NCBI GenBank assembly: GCA_030625285.1 | Contig: DAOURC010000020.1 | Coordinates: 1-8,750 of the forward strand | Direction of reading: 5' to 3' | Source of the DNA: Eubacteriales bacterium | GTDB lineage: Bacteria; Bacillota; Clostridia; Peptostreptococcales; Acidaminobacteraceae | Length of the DNA: 8,750 nucleotides | In this document: piece by piece, positions 1 through 7,049 of the stretch | Layout: each line of letters opens with the position of its first letter | Numbering within the stretch: position 1 is the first letter of the stretch | Made by a program: the position numbers and the translations under genes | The notes under the pieces: model-generated | Seen by the model: the letters and a program-made list of their open reading frames with translations, nothing else | What the model was told of the DNA's origin: nothing | Databases searched by the model: none

Positions 1-299
1 CCTATTTTCACTTCTATAGATACATCTTTTCTTGTGAATTTCAAATAATGCTTCATGATAGTAAGTTTTCCAATGACATCATTATCAGATTCGAATATAA
101 TCTCCCCATCCGATGCTTCGAGTATCTCGCTCATATCAGATACAATATGCTTGAAATAGTTGCGAATACCGACCTCGGCATCATCAATCTGATTAATTTG
201 TTTCTTCTCATAACTTAATACTTTTATTTCCTCGCCATAATATTCATTTAATTTTTTTAGTAGCTCTTCCTTAAAGTCATAAAAAAAATGTATTGTCAT
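1..299 (-). CDS. Uncharacterised protein, partial (N-terminal 99 residues)
   Basis: An open frame starts at ATG 299-297 and runs off the left edge without a stop. It begins MTIHFFYDFKEELLKKLNEY and is highly charged. A helical-looking first part (residues about 8-60) is followed by what look like beta strands (GEIIFES, GKLTIMKHYLKFTRKD, SIEVKI). I do not recognise the family. No signal peptide or membrane segment is visible in this part. The start is supported by an AGGAGTGG ribosome binding site about 4-10 bases upstream. The gene follows the 86-residue SOS-box gene by 45 bp with no hairpin plus T-run between them, so it is probably the second gene of that damage-inducible unit. That link is inferred from layout only. 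What lies beyond the edge is unknown. Confidence 0.7.
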   Translation of the reverse strand, partial: MTIHFFYDFKEELLKKLNEYYGEEIKVLSYEKKQINQIDDAEVGIRNYFKHIVSDMSEILEASDGEIIFESDNDVIGKLTIMKHYLKFTRKDVSIEVKI

Positions 300-344
300 A
301 CTACCACTCCTTCCTCTGCTTTTTTTATATATACCCGAGCATTT

Positions 345-605
345 CTATATTTTAAACAAAATCCACCGATTTGTTTCAATTTCGTATTTTAGTTGATACA
401 TTTTATTTTCGCCATCGATTTCACTCTGGCAATCGAACACGAACATCACATTCCCGGCATACTTTTCAACATCGCTCTTTATGATGCGTTCAACTTTTAT
501 AACTTCATACTTATCATCATCTTTAACTTTAAATTTAATCGTTCTTATTTTACCCTCTTCGTTGAACCACGCAATCATCTCAATTGATTTTGCTACCACT
601 TTCAT
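345..605 (-). CDS. Small uncharacterised protein under a LexA-type promoter
   Basis: This is an 86-residue protein beginning MKVVAKSIEMIAWFNEEGKI and ending WILFKI. The frame is open further upstream (to 635), but the start at 605 is preferred because GGAAGGTG lies 6 bases before it, and because the upstream codons would fall inside the promoter. The protein looks small, soluble and beta-rich, with alternating hydrophobic stretches (TIKFKV, VIKVERII, MFVFDCQS, LKYEI) and a single cysteine. No known catalytic motif is visible. I have an unverified recollection of similar 80-90 residue conserved hypothetical proteins in clostridia, but I can assign no function. The useful information is regulatory: its promoter contains a perfect SOS palindrome, which predicts induction by DNA damage. 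It is probably cotranscribed with the gene ending at the left edge. Confidence 0.8.
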   Translation of the reverse strand: MKVVAKSIEMIAWFNEEGKIRTIKFKVKDDDKYEVIKVERIIKSDVEKYAGNVMFVFDCQSEIDGENKMYQLKYEIETNRWILFKI

Positions 606-625
606 CTTAAACACCTTCCAGACAA

Positions 626-654
626 AGAATAACACGAACTACCGTTCGTGTCAA
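626..654 (-). promoter_or_regulatory. SigA-type promoter of the SOS unit
   Basis: On the minus strand, TTGACA (654-649) is followed by exactly 17 bp and then TATTCT (631-626). The -35 is perfect and the -10 matches 5 of 6 consensus bases. The predicted transcript start near 619 leaves a leader of about 14 nt that is little more than the ribosome binding site of the 86-residue gene starting at 605. Confidence 0.8.
632..651. promoter_or_regulatory. LexA/DinR SOS operator
   Basis: This is a perfect 8-bp inverted repeat, ACACGAAC and GTTCGTGT, separated by 4 bp. The core, CGAAC-N4-GTTCG, is the half-site arrangement known for the LexA (DinR) box of Gram-positive bacteria. The central bases TACC do not follow the B. 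subtilis preference exactly. The box fills the spacer between the -35 and -10 elements, so bound repressor would block RNA polymerase. It is the only such palindrome I found in the window. Confidence 0.85.
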
Positions 655-682
655 TTGGTTTCTATCTGGATTTAGTTTCTTT

Positions 683-1546
683 TTAAATCGGGTTAACATG
701 TATCATGCAGTGTTTAATGATTTCTAGTTCTTTTTCTAATAAATCATGTGCATTTTCCGCTATGGCATGCGATTGAAACAAAGGTAAATTTCCATCCACA
801 GATATCTCTAAATCCACGTACAGTCTATTTCCATGCGTTCTTGTTTTTAAAAGATCTATTCTTTCAACCCCATCGACAGACAATACAAGTTTTTCAATTT
901 CATGAATAGTCTCCGAATCAGCAGCCGTATCTGTCAGCTCTCTTATAGACTGCATATATATGCTTAATCCAACTTTAATAATCAATAGACCTATAATCAT
1001 AGTAGCTATCGGCTCTAATATCGGATAGCCCATTTTGGCACCAAATATACCTATAAACGCACCGATAGAAGATAACGCATCAGAGCGGTGATGCCAGGCA
1101 TCTGCTTTTAATATAGACGATTTGATCTGTTTTGATGCTTTTATAGTATAATGATACATCCATTCCTTGACTCCAATGGAAACAACAGCTGCATAAAGAG
1201 CTAGATTTGATGTAATTTCAATTTCCTTGTATCTAAAATTATCATAGCCTTTTGCTATAATTCCAAAAGCTGTTATAAACAGCACCATTGCAAGAATTTT
1301 AGATAAAACAGGTTCAAATTTTTCATGCCCATATGGATGATTTTCATCCTCTTCTTTGACAGAAATCTTGATACCTATATATGCAACGATGGTACTTACT
1401 ACATCGGAAAAAGAATGAACACCATCCGCTATAATCGCCGAGCTGTTGCTTATTATCCCCGCTGCGACTTTAATAATCGCCAATAAAACATTCAGAATAA
1501 TCGTCACAACGGTAATTTTTTTTACTATTCTTTCTCTATTTTCCAT
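683..1546 (-). CDS. Cation diffusion facilitator (CDF) family metal exporter, FieF/YiiP-like
   Basis: This 287-residue protein should be a proton-coupled exporter of divalent metal (Zn, Fe, Cd, Co or Mn) in the cytoplasmic membrane. Numbering is from ATG 1546, chosen because AAGGA sits 6 bases upstream; the TTG at 1552 is too close to that site. The transport site is visible as HSFSD in TM2 (H44, D48) and HHRSD in TM5 (H152, D156), the two HxxxD pairs of the family. This arrangement is more typical of zinc-type members than the DxxxD/HxxxD of YiiP. The loop motif ENHPYGHEKFEP (around residues 68-79) is the conserved CDF signature and binding site. About six membrane segments occupy residues 10-205. 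The C-terminal cytoplasmic ferredoxin-like domain keeps metal-ligand candidates THGNRLYVDLEI, SHAIAENAH and HCMIHVNP. The length is normal. It lies 11 bp after the YhaN-like gene, with its ribosome binding site touching that gene's stop, so it is likely in the same operon. Exact metal specificity cannot be read from sequence. Confidence 0.92.
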   Translation of the reverse strand: MENRERIVKKITVVTIILNVLLAIIKVAAGIISNSSAIIADGVHSFSDVVSTIVAYIGIKISVKEEDENHPYGHEKFEPVLSKILAMVLFITAFGIIAKGYDNFRYKEIEITSNLALYAAVVSIGVKEWMYHYTIKASKQIKSSILKADAWHHRSDALSSIGAFIGIFGAKMGYPILEPIATMIIGLLIIKVGLSIYMQSIRELTDTAADSETIHEIEKLVLSVDGVERIDLLKTRTHGNRLYVDLEISVDGNLPLFQSHAIAENAHDLLEKELEIIKHCMIHVNPI

Positions 1547-1557
1547 AAACAATCCTT

Positions 1558-4074
1558 TTAGATAATAATTTTCTCAAGATCCGGCAAATAATTCTCTAAA
1601 TACTTAATATTATGCTCTTTGCAAGTGAAAATAATAACTTGTCTTTCTTTTGAAATACTGCTTATCAATTTCAATGTCGGCTGTAGTCTCTCAAGGTCCC
1701 AGTTAGAAAAAGCTTCATCTAGAATAATCGGTAATTTTGTCTTTTCTTGGTCTAGATACTTGATAAGCGCCAATCTAAAAGATAAATATAATTGATTCTT
1801 GGTTCCTGCACTTATTTCACTATCCGCTGAAATAATTTCTCCATTTCTATCTTTCAAATACATTTTTTCGTCTTCTTCAATTAAAACATGTGTATATCTT
1901 CCATTAGTCATTTCAGAAAAATAATTACCAGTTAATTTTAAAACATCAGGTTGATTTTTTTCTCTATACTTTTCATCTGCTCTGGTGATAACCTCTTTGA
2001 GAATCGATAGAATATCATACTTATTCGCATACTCTTTCAATTCTTGATTTTTATACTCTATTTTGCCGTCTATGACATCTAGTGTATCTCCAGTGATTTT
2101 ATGCTCTATTTCAGTTTTAAGTTGAATACTTCTCTTTGCTTTTTCAGTCTTCATAATCTGCAAAGATTCAATATCGATTTCAATCACATTTAAATAATCT
2201 TCATTGATCATAGACTGATCAAGTCCTTCGATTTCATCTCTTAACTGATTCATATTGAAGTTTTCAGCGAGTTCGGATTCATAGTGAATAATACGCTCTC
2301 TAACAACTAAATATTTCTCAATATTACCATAACCAATATCAAAATTTTCATTACCTAATGTCTTAATTGTATTTTCCAATACTCTATATCCATTCTCTAG
2401 TTGCGACAATTTTATTTTCAGCTCATCTATTTCTTTTTTCTCTTGTGCTATATCATTCATTAGTTCAGAGTTCAACCTAGTTTTTGTAATAGCTTCATTA
2501 AGAATTTTAGTAAGGATTTTTGTATTTTTGATTTCATCGAATTTAGAAAAAACTTCGTCATACTCATTCAATACTTTTAACTCATTTTCTTCTAATTCTT
2601 GCTTTTGGACAATCAATTCATCAATTGTATTCTTTATCGAGGTATAGCTTTCTAAATTTTTCAAATTAATCTCAGTGAAATTATTAGCGATTTCACTGAT
2701 TATATCGATTTTTTTCAATTCTTTTTTAAGTAATTCAGAGCTGCTGTTTTTCGATTTTTCTCTTCTATCAAAATAATCAAATATCACTATCAATAAAGTG
2801 ATTGCAAGAACAGCTGTACCAAATATATTTTGAGTGAAAATCCCAACGCTCAAAAGACCCAAAACAATCAATGTCTTTATGATAACCAATGGTCCCCTTG
2901 ATTTATTTCTTTCCTCTTCTTTTGACTTGTAAAATAAAGTTTGAATCATTTGAAAATCAAAAAAAACTACTTTATTTATATTTTCTTTAAATAAATATCC
3001 TGATTCATTAATCAGTTTTTTGCCCTTCATTTCAATATACTCATCAGTTTTTTCAATGTCGTCTTTAACCTTGTTTACTTGTTGCTCCAGTTTTTCTATA
3101 TCATCTAATCGATTTTGATAACTTAAAGCTGTTTTTTCATCGTAAAATAGATTCTCAAGTTTATTTTCTTTTAAAGATAATTTGCTCTCTTTTTCATTTA
3201 AACTCTCTTGATATGACAATACTGATTTCTTAACCGATTGATACTGCTCTAAAACATCTTTATCCAAGCGTTCATAATGTTCGTGGTTTTCAACATTCGC
3301 TTTTAAATTTTCAATCTTGTTAATCAATTCAATAGGTTTAAGATAACGATTTATTTGATTTTTCAGATTCACTTTCTCAATGATTTCTTGATCGATTTCA
3401 ATTAATTCTTTTTCGAGTTTTTGAATATCTTCCGACATCACCCTAACTTCATTATAAAGATTGATCTTATCTTTTTTTTCTTTTTTCAATTCTTTAATTT
3501 CATTGTTCAATTGATTTATCGTCTGTTTATTGCCGCGACTCCTAGCGTTATAAATATTCTTGATATCTTCATCCAATTGCCTGATTATAGTTTTTGGAGA
3601 GATGTTGCTGTTTCCATAATTAAGCACCAATTTGTCCTGTAGCTCACTAAAGGATTTAGTTTCGATCTCCTTCAATTGCTCACTTGATATCTTATATACA
3701 TTGTTGTAAATGTTTCTAGATATATTCTCAACTTCCGGCAATGGCTTGTTGTTGATATTTACGACTTCCAATCCATCTTCAATCATCGATTTAACATTAT
3801 TTGACAACAATCTTTTTACACTTAACATTTTCCCTGCATCATTAAGATAAGACATGGCGATATTCAATCTTTCTCCATTACGCGGAAGATATCTATGCTT
3901 GTCTTTATTGGCACGTTCAAATCCAAAAATCAATTCACTGACAGCTGAAACGATTGTTGTCTTTCCTGCTTCATTTTTTCCGTATATTAAATTAGGACGA
4001 TTTTCTGATAATTTAATTACCTTTTTATTATCAAACTTACCGTATTCAAATAACGTGATTTCATTTATTTTCAT
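1558..4074 (-). CDS. yhaN: YhaN-type Rad50/SbcC-like AAA ATPase with central membrane hairpin
   Basis: This 838-residue SMC/Rad50-like ATPase is the expected partner of the nuclease encoded just upstream. The N-terminal half-domain has Walker A GKNEAGKT (residues 32-39). The C-terminal half-domain has the ABC signature equivalent ISAGTKNQLYLSFRLAL (754-770), Walker B PIILDEAF (782-789, catalytic E787) and a switch-region histidine H821. Long charged coiled-coil stretches lie between (about 165-360 and 440-720). Rad50 and SbcC carry a zinc-hook CxxC at the coiled-coil apex. Here there are instead two hydrophobic segments (about 395-414 and 417-435) followed by RREK, suggesting a membrane anchor. 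This pattern, and the opening MKINEITLFEYGKF, fit the YhaN family (COG4717) rather than classical SbcC. It is somewhat shorter than B. subtilis YhaN, which I recall as about 960 residues. Its ATG overlaps the nuclease gene's TAA by one base (TAATG), with AGGTGAT upstream, indicating translational coupling. Likely role: ATP-gated control of DNA-end processing or repair. Confidence 0.88.
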   Translation of the reverse strand: MKINEITLFEYGKFDNKKVIKLSENRPNLIYGKNEAGKTTIVSAVSELIFGFERANKDKHRYLPRNGERLNIAMSYLNDAGKMLSVKRLLSNNVKSMIEDGLEVVNINNKPLPEVENISRNIYNNVYKISSEQLKEIETKSFSELQDKLVLNYGNSNISPKTIIRQLDEDIKNIYNARSRGNKQTINQLNNEIKELKKEKKDKINLYNEVRVMSEDIQKLEKELIEIDQEIIEKVNLKNQINRYLKPIELINKIENLKANVENHEHYERLDKDVLEQYQSVKKSVLSYQESLNEKESKLSLKENKLENLFYDEKTALSYQNRLDDIEKLEQQVNKVKDDIEKTDEYIEMKGKKLINESGYLFKENINKVVFFDFQMIQTLFYKSKEEERNKSRGPLVIIKTLIVLGLLSVGIFTQNIFGTAVLAITLLIVIFDYFDRREKSKNSSSELLKKELKKIDIISEIANNFTEINLKNLESYTSIKNTIDELIVQKQELEENELKVLNEYDEVFSKFDEIKNTKILTKILNEAITKTRLNSELMNDIAQEKKEIDELKIKLSQLENGYRVLENTIKTLGNENFDIGYGNIEKYLVVRERIIHYESELAENFNMNQLRDEIEGLDQSMINEDYLNVIEIDIESLQIMKTEKAKRSIQLKTEIEHKITGDTLDVIDGKIEYKNQELKEYANKYDILSILKEVITRADEKYREKNQPDVLKLTGNYFSEMTNGRYTHVLIEEDEKMYLKDRNGEIISADSEISAGTKNQLYLSFRLALIKYLDQEKTKLPIILDEAFSNWDLERLQPTLKLISSISKERQVIIFTCKEHNIKYLENYLPDLEKIII

Positions 4075-5291
4075 TATTTATCACCTACAAAATATGTCAT
4101 AACCAACTCAATTAATTCTTCTTTGTTCTCGCTTATCAATATTTCAACATCTTTGTCATTTTCAAATTCTTGTAATTTCAACGATTTCAAATTTCTAAGC
4201 AATTTTCTATCGCTTCTAGGATTATCTATGAGGTCCATAATCTCTTCCAAAATCATATTATCTTGAATAAGAGACTCCAATTTCACAACATTTTTTAATT
4301 GGTTTTTCTTTATTTCAAGAGATTTAACATCCAAATCTTGTGCTAATTCTTCTTCCAAATACTCTACATTGTCTATTGAATTTAAATACTTCACCATATT
4401 TGTTTGTCCGGTTATATAGACTCTGACAATCATATTTTTAGGAGAATAATTATAATTTTTCAACTCATCATTGATAAGTCCTTTTAATATATTGTAAAAA
4501 TCATAATCAGTTTCATATTCACCGCTGATATCTATAGTCACCTGTTCAAAAAACAAAGAATTGAATGGTATGAATTCCACTTCAAGGTTACTATCATCGA
4601 TCTTAATTAAATTTCCACCTTTTATTCCAGTTTCATTGATATTAAGTCCCTGAATCGCTCCTGAATAATAAATCGGGTAGTCTTTAAATTGAATCCACTG
4701 ATGAATGTGTCCGAGGGCCCAATAATCATATTTTTTCTCCAACATATCCCCCAATGAAGTAGGCATATATTTACCCTTTGTTTCATCGGCATCGACATTT
4801 TCAACCATTGTGTGAGCAACTGCCACAATAGGTCTCTCGTCTGTTTTTCTTGGGAATTTTCTAATTAGATTTCTTTTTTCATTATCATTAATATGCCCGA
4901 CACCCATAATGCGGCATTCTTTATCTTTTTTATCTTTGATAATAAATTCTGTCGGAACATCACGGTCGAATATATGAACATTCTCTCCAAATTTGGTTTT
5001 CAAGTAAATCAAAGGATCGTGATTTCCCGGCGCATAAAAAACATGAATGTTTTCTTCTCGCAATTTCTCGAAACTGTCCCATAAAAATTTCTCGGTATTT
5101 AATAAAATTCTTTCATTATCAAACAAATCGCCCGCTATTAAAAGACCATCAATTTCTTCTTTTATACAAAAATTAATCGCCTTTGTAAAAGCATCTTTTT
5201 GGCTTGTTTTTAAATCTCTTCTGATATTAGAATCTTTACTTAATAAAGGTGCATCAAAATGAACATCTGCTATATGTAAGAACTTAAACAT
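4074..5291 (-). CDS. yhaO: YhaO-type Mre11/SbcD-like DNA repair exonuclease
   Basis: This 405-residue calcineurin-like metallophosphoesterase is close to the usual length for YhaO. All Mre11-type metal motifs are present in order: D9-x-H11 (HIADVHFD), GDLFD with D55, GNHD (N90, H91, D92), H160 in VAVAH, and GHIH with H195 and H197. These bind two Mn or Fe ions and predict nuclease activity on DNA ends. The C-terminal part (about 255-405) is charged and helical; in this family it forms the capping and ATPase-binding region. The start at 5291 is clear: AAAGGAGG lies 6 bases upstream. It is the first gene of a likely nuclease-ATPase-CDF operon. In B. subtilis, yhaO and yhaN sit with the RNase gene yhaM, which is absent here. 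An ordinary SbcD is the main alternative, but the YhaN-type partner argues for YhaO. Confidence 0.9.
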   Translation of the reverse strand: MFKFLHIADVHFDAPLLSKDSNIRRDLKTSQKDAFTKAINFCIKEEIDGLLIAGDLFDNERILLNTEKFLWDSFEKLREENIHVFYAPGNHDPLIYLKTKFGENVHIFDRDVPTEFIIKDKKDKECRIMGVGHINDNEKRNLIRKFPRKTDERPIVAVAHTMVENVDADETKGKYMPTSLGDMLEKKYDYWALGHIHQWIQFKDYPIYYSGAIQGLNINETGIKGGNLIKIDDSNLEVEFIPFNSLFFEQVTIDISGEYETDYDFYNILKGLINDELKNYNYSPKNMIVRVYITGQTNMVKYLNSIDNVEYLEEELAQDLDVKSLEIKKNQLKNVVKLESLIQDNMILEEIMDLIDNPRSDRKLLRNLKSLKLQEFENDKDVEILISENKEELIELVMTYFVGDK

Positions 5292-5405
5292 GATAATCCT
5301 CCTTTTCTAATCTATTTTATCATATAATTTTAATAAATGTTTAATCCTTTATTATTTTAGTATATAATATTATTAAGAAATACTACATAATTTGGGGGAA
5401 TGATT
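5292..5405. promoter_or_regulatory. Divergent AT-rich promoter region
   Basis: These 114 bp separate two divergent starts. For the plus strand, a perfect TATAAT lies at 5363-5368, about 37 bp before the ATG, but the sequence at -35 is poor (TTTAAT or similar). For the minus strand, TAAAAT (plus positions 5314-5319) with TAAACA 18 bp upstream is the best candidate, and TATGAT (5319-5324) is an alternative. No operator-like palindrome or riboswitch is evident. The -10 on the plus strand is the only element I would rely on. Confidence 0.4.
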
Positions 5406-7013
5406 ATGGAAACAATCTATAACGAAATATACAAAATCATAAATCTTTTCCAAGAGAATAAATATCAAAAAATTTATATGGGGGAATCTTTAAAAGATTC
5501 CACTTTAACCATAATTATAAGTGAATTTATCAAATCTGATTTAATCGACAAAAATTTCATTAACACTTTAAAGAACAATTTAGATAATCTTTTATACTTT
5601 ACTGAAGACGACTCTACTGTAACTTTCATCACCAAATATGATGAGGGCATGAGTATTTTCCAAGTTATAGAAAACATCCCCAACACAACAAATTTCAGAA
5701 CAAATATTTTACACGATTACCTTAATAAACTGAGAAAATTCGATAATTTATTACCGGTTTTTCAATTTATTCTAGCATCTCATTCACAATTTTTTATTAA
5801 AAACAACGAATTGATTCATAATGAATTAATTCTTATAGATGAAGATAAAATAAATACATCATTGAAATTTAATGATGTTAAAAAGACAATAAAAGAATTC
5901 ACACTAAAAATTCTCGATTTTACACCAGCTGCTGAAGATTCTGAATTAATTATACTTTTAAGAAACTTCTTTAGTGATTTAGAATCAGATATATCTTTAG
6001 ACTCCATCGATAAAATTTATGAAGCTTATAAAAAAATATATATTTACGATATGTACTTAGATAAAGATAACGCTTCAGCAAAATCATCTTATATAATCGC
6101 TGGTGCTGCCGGATCTCCTGAACCTTCAATAGAAGATACACCAGATAAAAGAAAAAGTGTAATTCTCCCTTTTTCCAATAATAAAATTTTACTTTTCAAC
6201 AAAGAAAAATACGCTATAAACCCACTATATATTTCTCTTATAATCATTGCCATCACAATCGGATTATTTGCGATTTTCATGCCGCTGATTATGCGTATAA
6301 ACGAAACAGATATACCAAAAGCTTCTTTTGAAAAAGAAAGATTTGAAGATCAATGGAAATTTATCAACATGAGCAAGACATCTGGTAGTGATAATAAAAT
6401 AACAGAAATCGAGTGGAAAATTTACTCCGACAATGAACTAATCAATTCTTTCAGTACTTATAATTTGAATCTTACCTTCAATACTGAGGGAATTTATAAA
6501 ATCACATTACGCATAATGGATTCGTATGGCAACTGGAGCTTACCTTATACCGAAGAAATTTTCCATACTTTATTAGACCTTGACCCTATTGATGACAAAG
6601 ATAATCCTGCCGAAACAAGTTCTGAAGCACTAAATAGTTATACAATCGATTTCGATGGCGATGTTTCTTTTGACGAATCGAATTTTAGAGCAGGAAATAA
6701 ATCTCTGAAAATGATGTTCTCAGGAGATGAGACACACAGCATCACTTTAGATAAATTATTCTTGGATAATAACGTGAAAATTTCATTTTGGATAAACGCA
6801 ACTGATGATGCTCCGCTGACTATTACAGCTACAGGAACCAATGAAGGAAATAAAGTATTCTCAATTTCCAAAATTCATTATCCCAAAATAGATCAATGGG
6901 AAAAAATCACTTTCACAACTAATACTTCTTATGCAAATAACTTGAAAATCAGTGTTAATGCAGAAGATTTAACTTTATGGATAGATGATATTGAAGTTAA
7001 TTCATATAAATAA
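5406..7013 (+). CDS. Single-pass membrane protein: kinase-like cytoplasmic domain, PKD-like and jelly-roll outer domains
   Basis: This 535-residue protein belongs to no family I recognise by name. The ATG at 5406 is chosen because GGGGGA (5394-5399) lies 6-7 bases before it; the ATG at 5400 abuts that site. Residues 1-215 read like a degenerate protein kinase fold: KYQKIYMGESLKD as the first strands, a hinge-like TFITKYDEGMSIFQVIE, and IHNELILIDED where a catalytic loop would be. The lysine, HRD and DFG residues are missing, so activity is unlikely. A linker with AGAAGSPEP leads to one membrane segment (about 274-296). Lysines before it suggest the N-terminus is inside. Residues about 303-386 resemble a PKD domain (ITEIEWKIYSDNE, TEGIYKITLRIMDSYGNW). 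An acidic linker follows. Residues about 411-533 resemble a carbohydrate-binding-module jelly roll, with AGNKSLKM, KISFWINA, WEKITFT and terminal LWIDDIEV. Inference: a cell-envelope sensor or anchor. It is monocistronic, with its own terminator. Confidence 0.75.
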   Translation: METIYNEIYKIINLFQENKYQKIYMGESLKDSTLTIIISEFIKSDLIDKNFINTLKNNLDNLLYFTEDDSTVTFITKYDEGMSIFQVIENIPNTTNFRTNILHDYLNKLRKFDNLLPVFQFILASHSQFFIKNNELIHNELILIDEDKINTSLKFNDVKKTIKEFTLKILDFTPAAEDSELIILLRNFFSDLESDISLDSIDKIYEAYKKIYIYDMYLDKDNASAKSSYIIAGAAGSPEPSIEDTPDKRKSVILPFSNNKILLFNKEKYAINPLYISLIIIAITIGLFAIFMPLIMRINETDIPKASFEKERFEDQWKFINMSKTSGSDNKITEIEWKIYSDNELINSFSTYNLNLTFNTEGIYKITLRIMDSYGNWSLPYTEEIFHTLLDLDPIDDKDNPAETSSEALNSYTIDFDGDVSFDESNFRAGNKSLKMMFSGDETHSITLDKLFLDNNVKISFWINATDDAPLTITATGTNEGNKVFSISKIHYPKIDQWEKITFTTNTSYANNLKISVNAEDLTLWIDDIEVNSYK

Positions 7014-7049
7014 GATGATTACCTAATAGATAATCATCTTGTTTTTTTT
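7012..7049 (+). terminator. Intrinsic terminator of the membrane protein gene
   Basis: A perfect 10-bp stem, AAGATGATTA (7012-7021) with TAATCATCTT (7031-7040), encloses a 9-nt loop and is followed by GTTTTTTTT. The stem begins inside the TAA stop codon of the plus-strand gene. The convergent minus-strand gene ends with its TAG in the loop. On the minus strand the hairpin is followed by ATTTATAT rather than a T-run, so it should be weaker in that direction. Confidence 0.88.

Noticed and set aside
434..447. CGAACACGAAC direct half-sites inside the 86-residue gene
   Set aside because: The two CGAAC copies are in the same orientation and do not form a LexA palindrome. They are coding sequence.
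606..635. N-terminal extension of the small SOS gene to 635
   Set aside because: It would place the start codon upstream of the predicted transcript start, overlapping the -10 and operator. The ribosome binding site at 612-619 points to the ATG at 605.
655..682. Terminator for the nuclease-ATPase-CDF operon
   Set aside because: No hairpin followed by a T-run is present between the CDF stop and the SOS promoter, so read-through into the SOS unit is possible.
3421..4102. Plus-strand frames of 73 and 82 codons opposite the YhaN-like gene
   Set aside because: They are antisense to the conserved ATPase gene; their hydrophobic, phenylalanine-rich composition is what the complement of lysine- and glutamate-rich coiled-coil codons produces.
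5294..5308. Hidden small gene in the divergent region
   Set aside because: The strong AAAGGAGG there reads leftward into the ATG at 5291. No frame with a plausible protein is found within 5292-5405.
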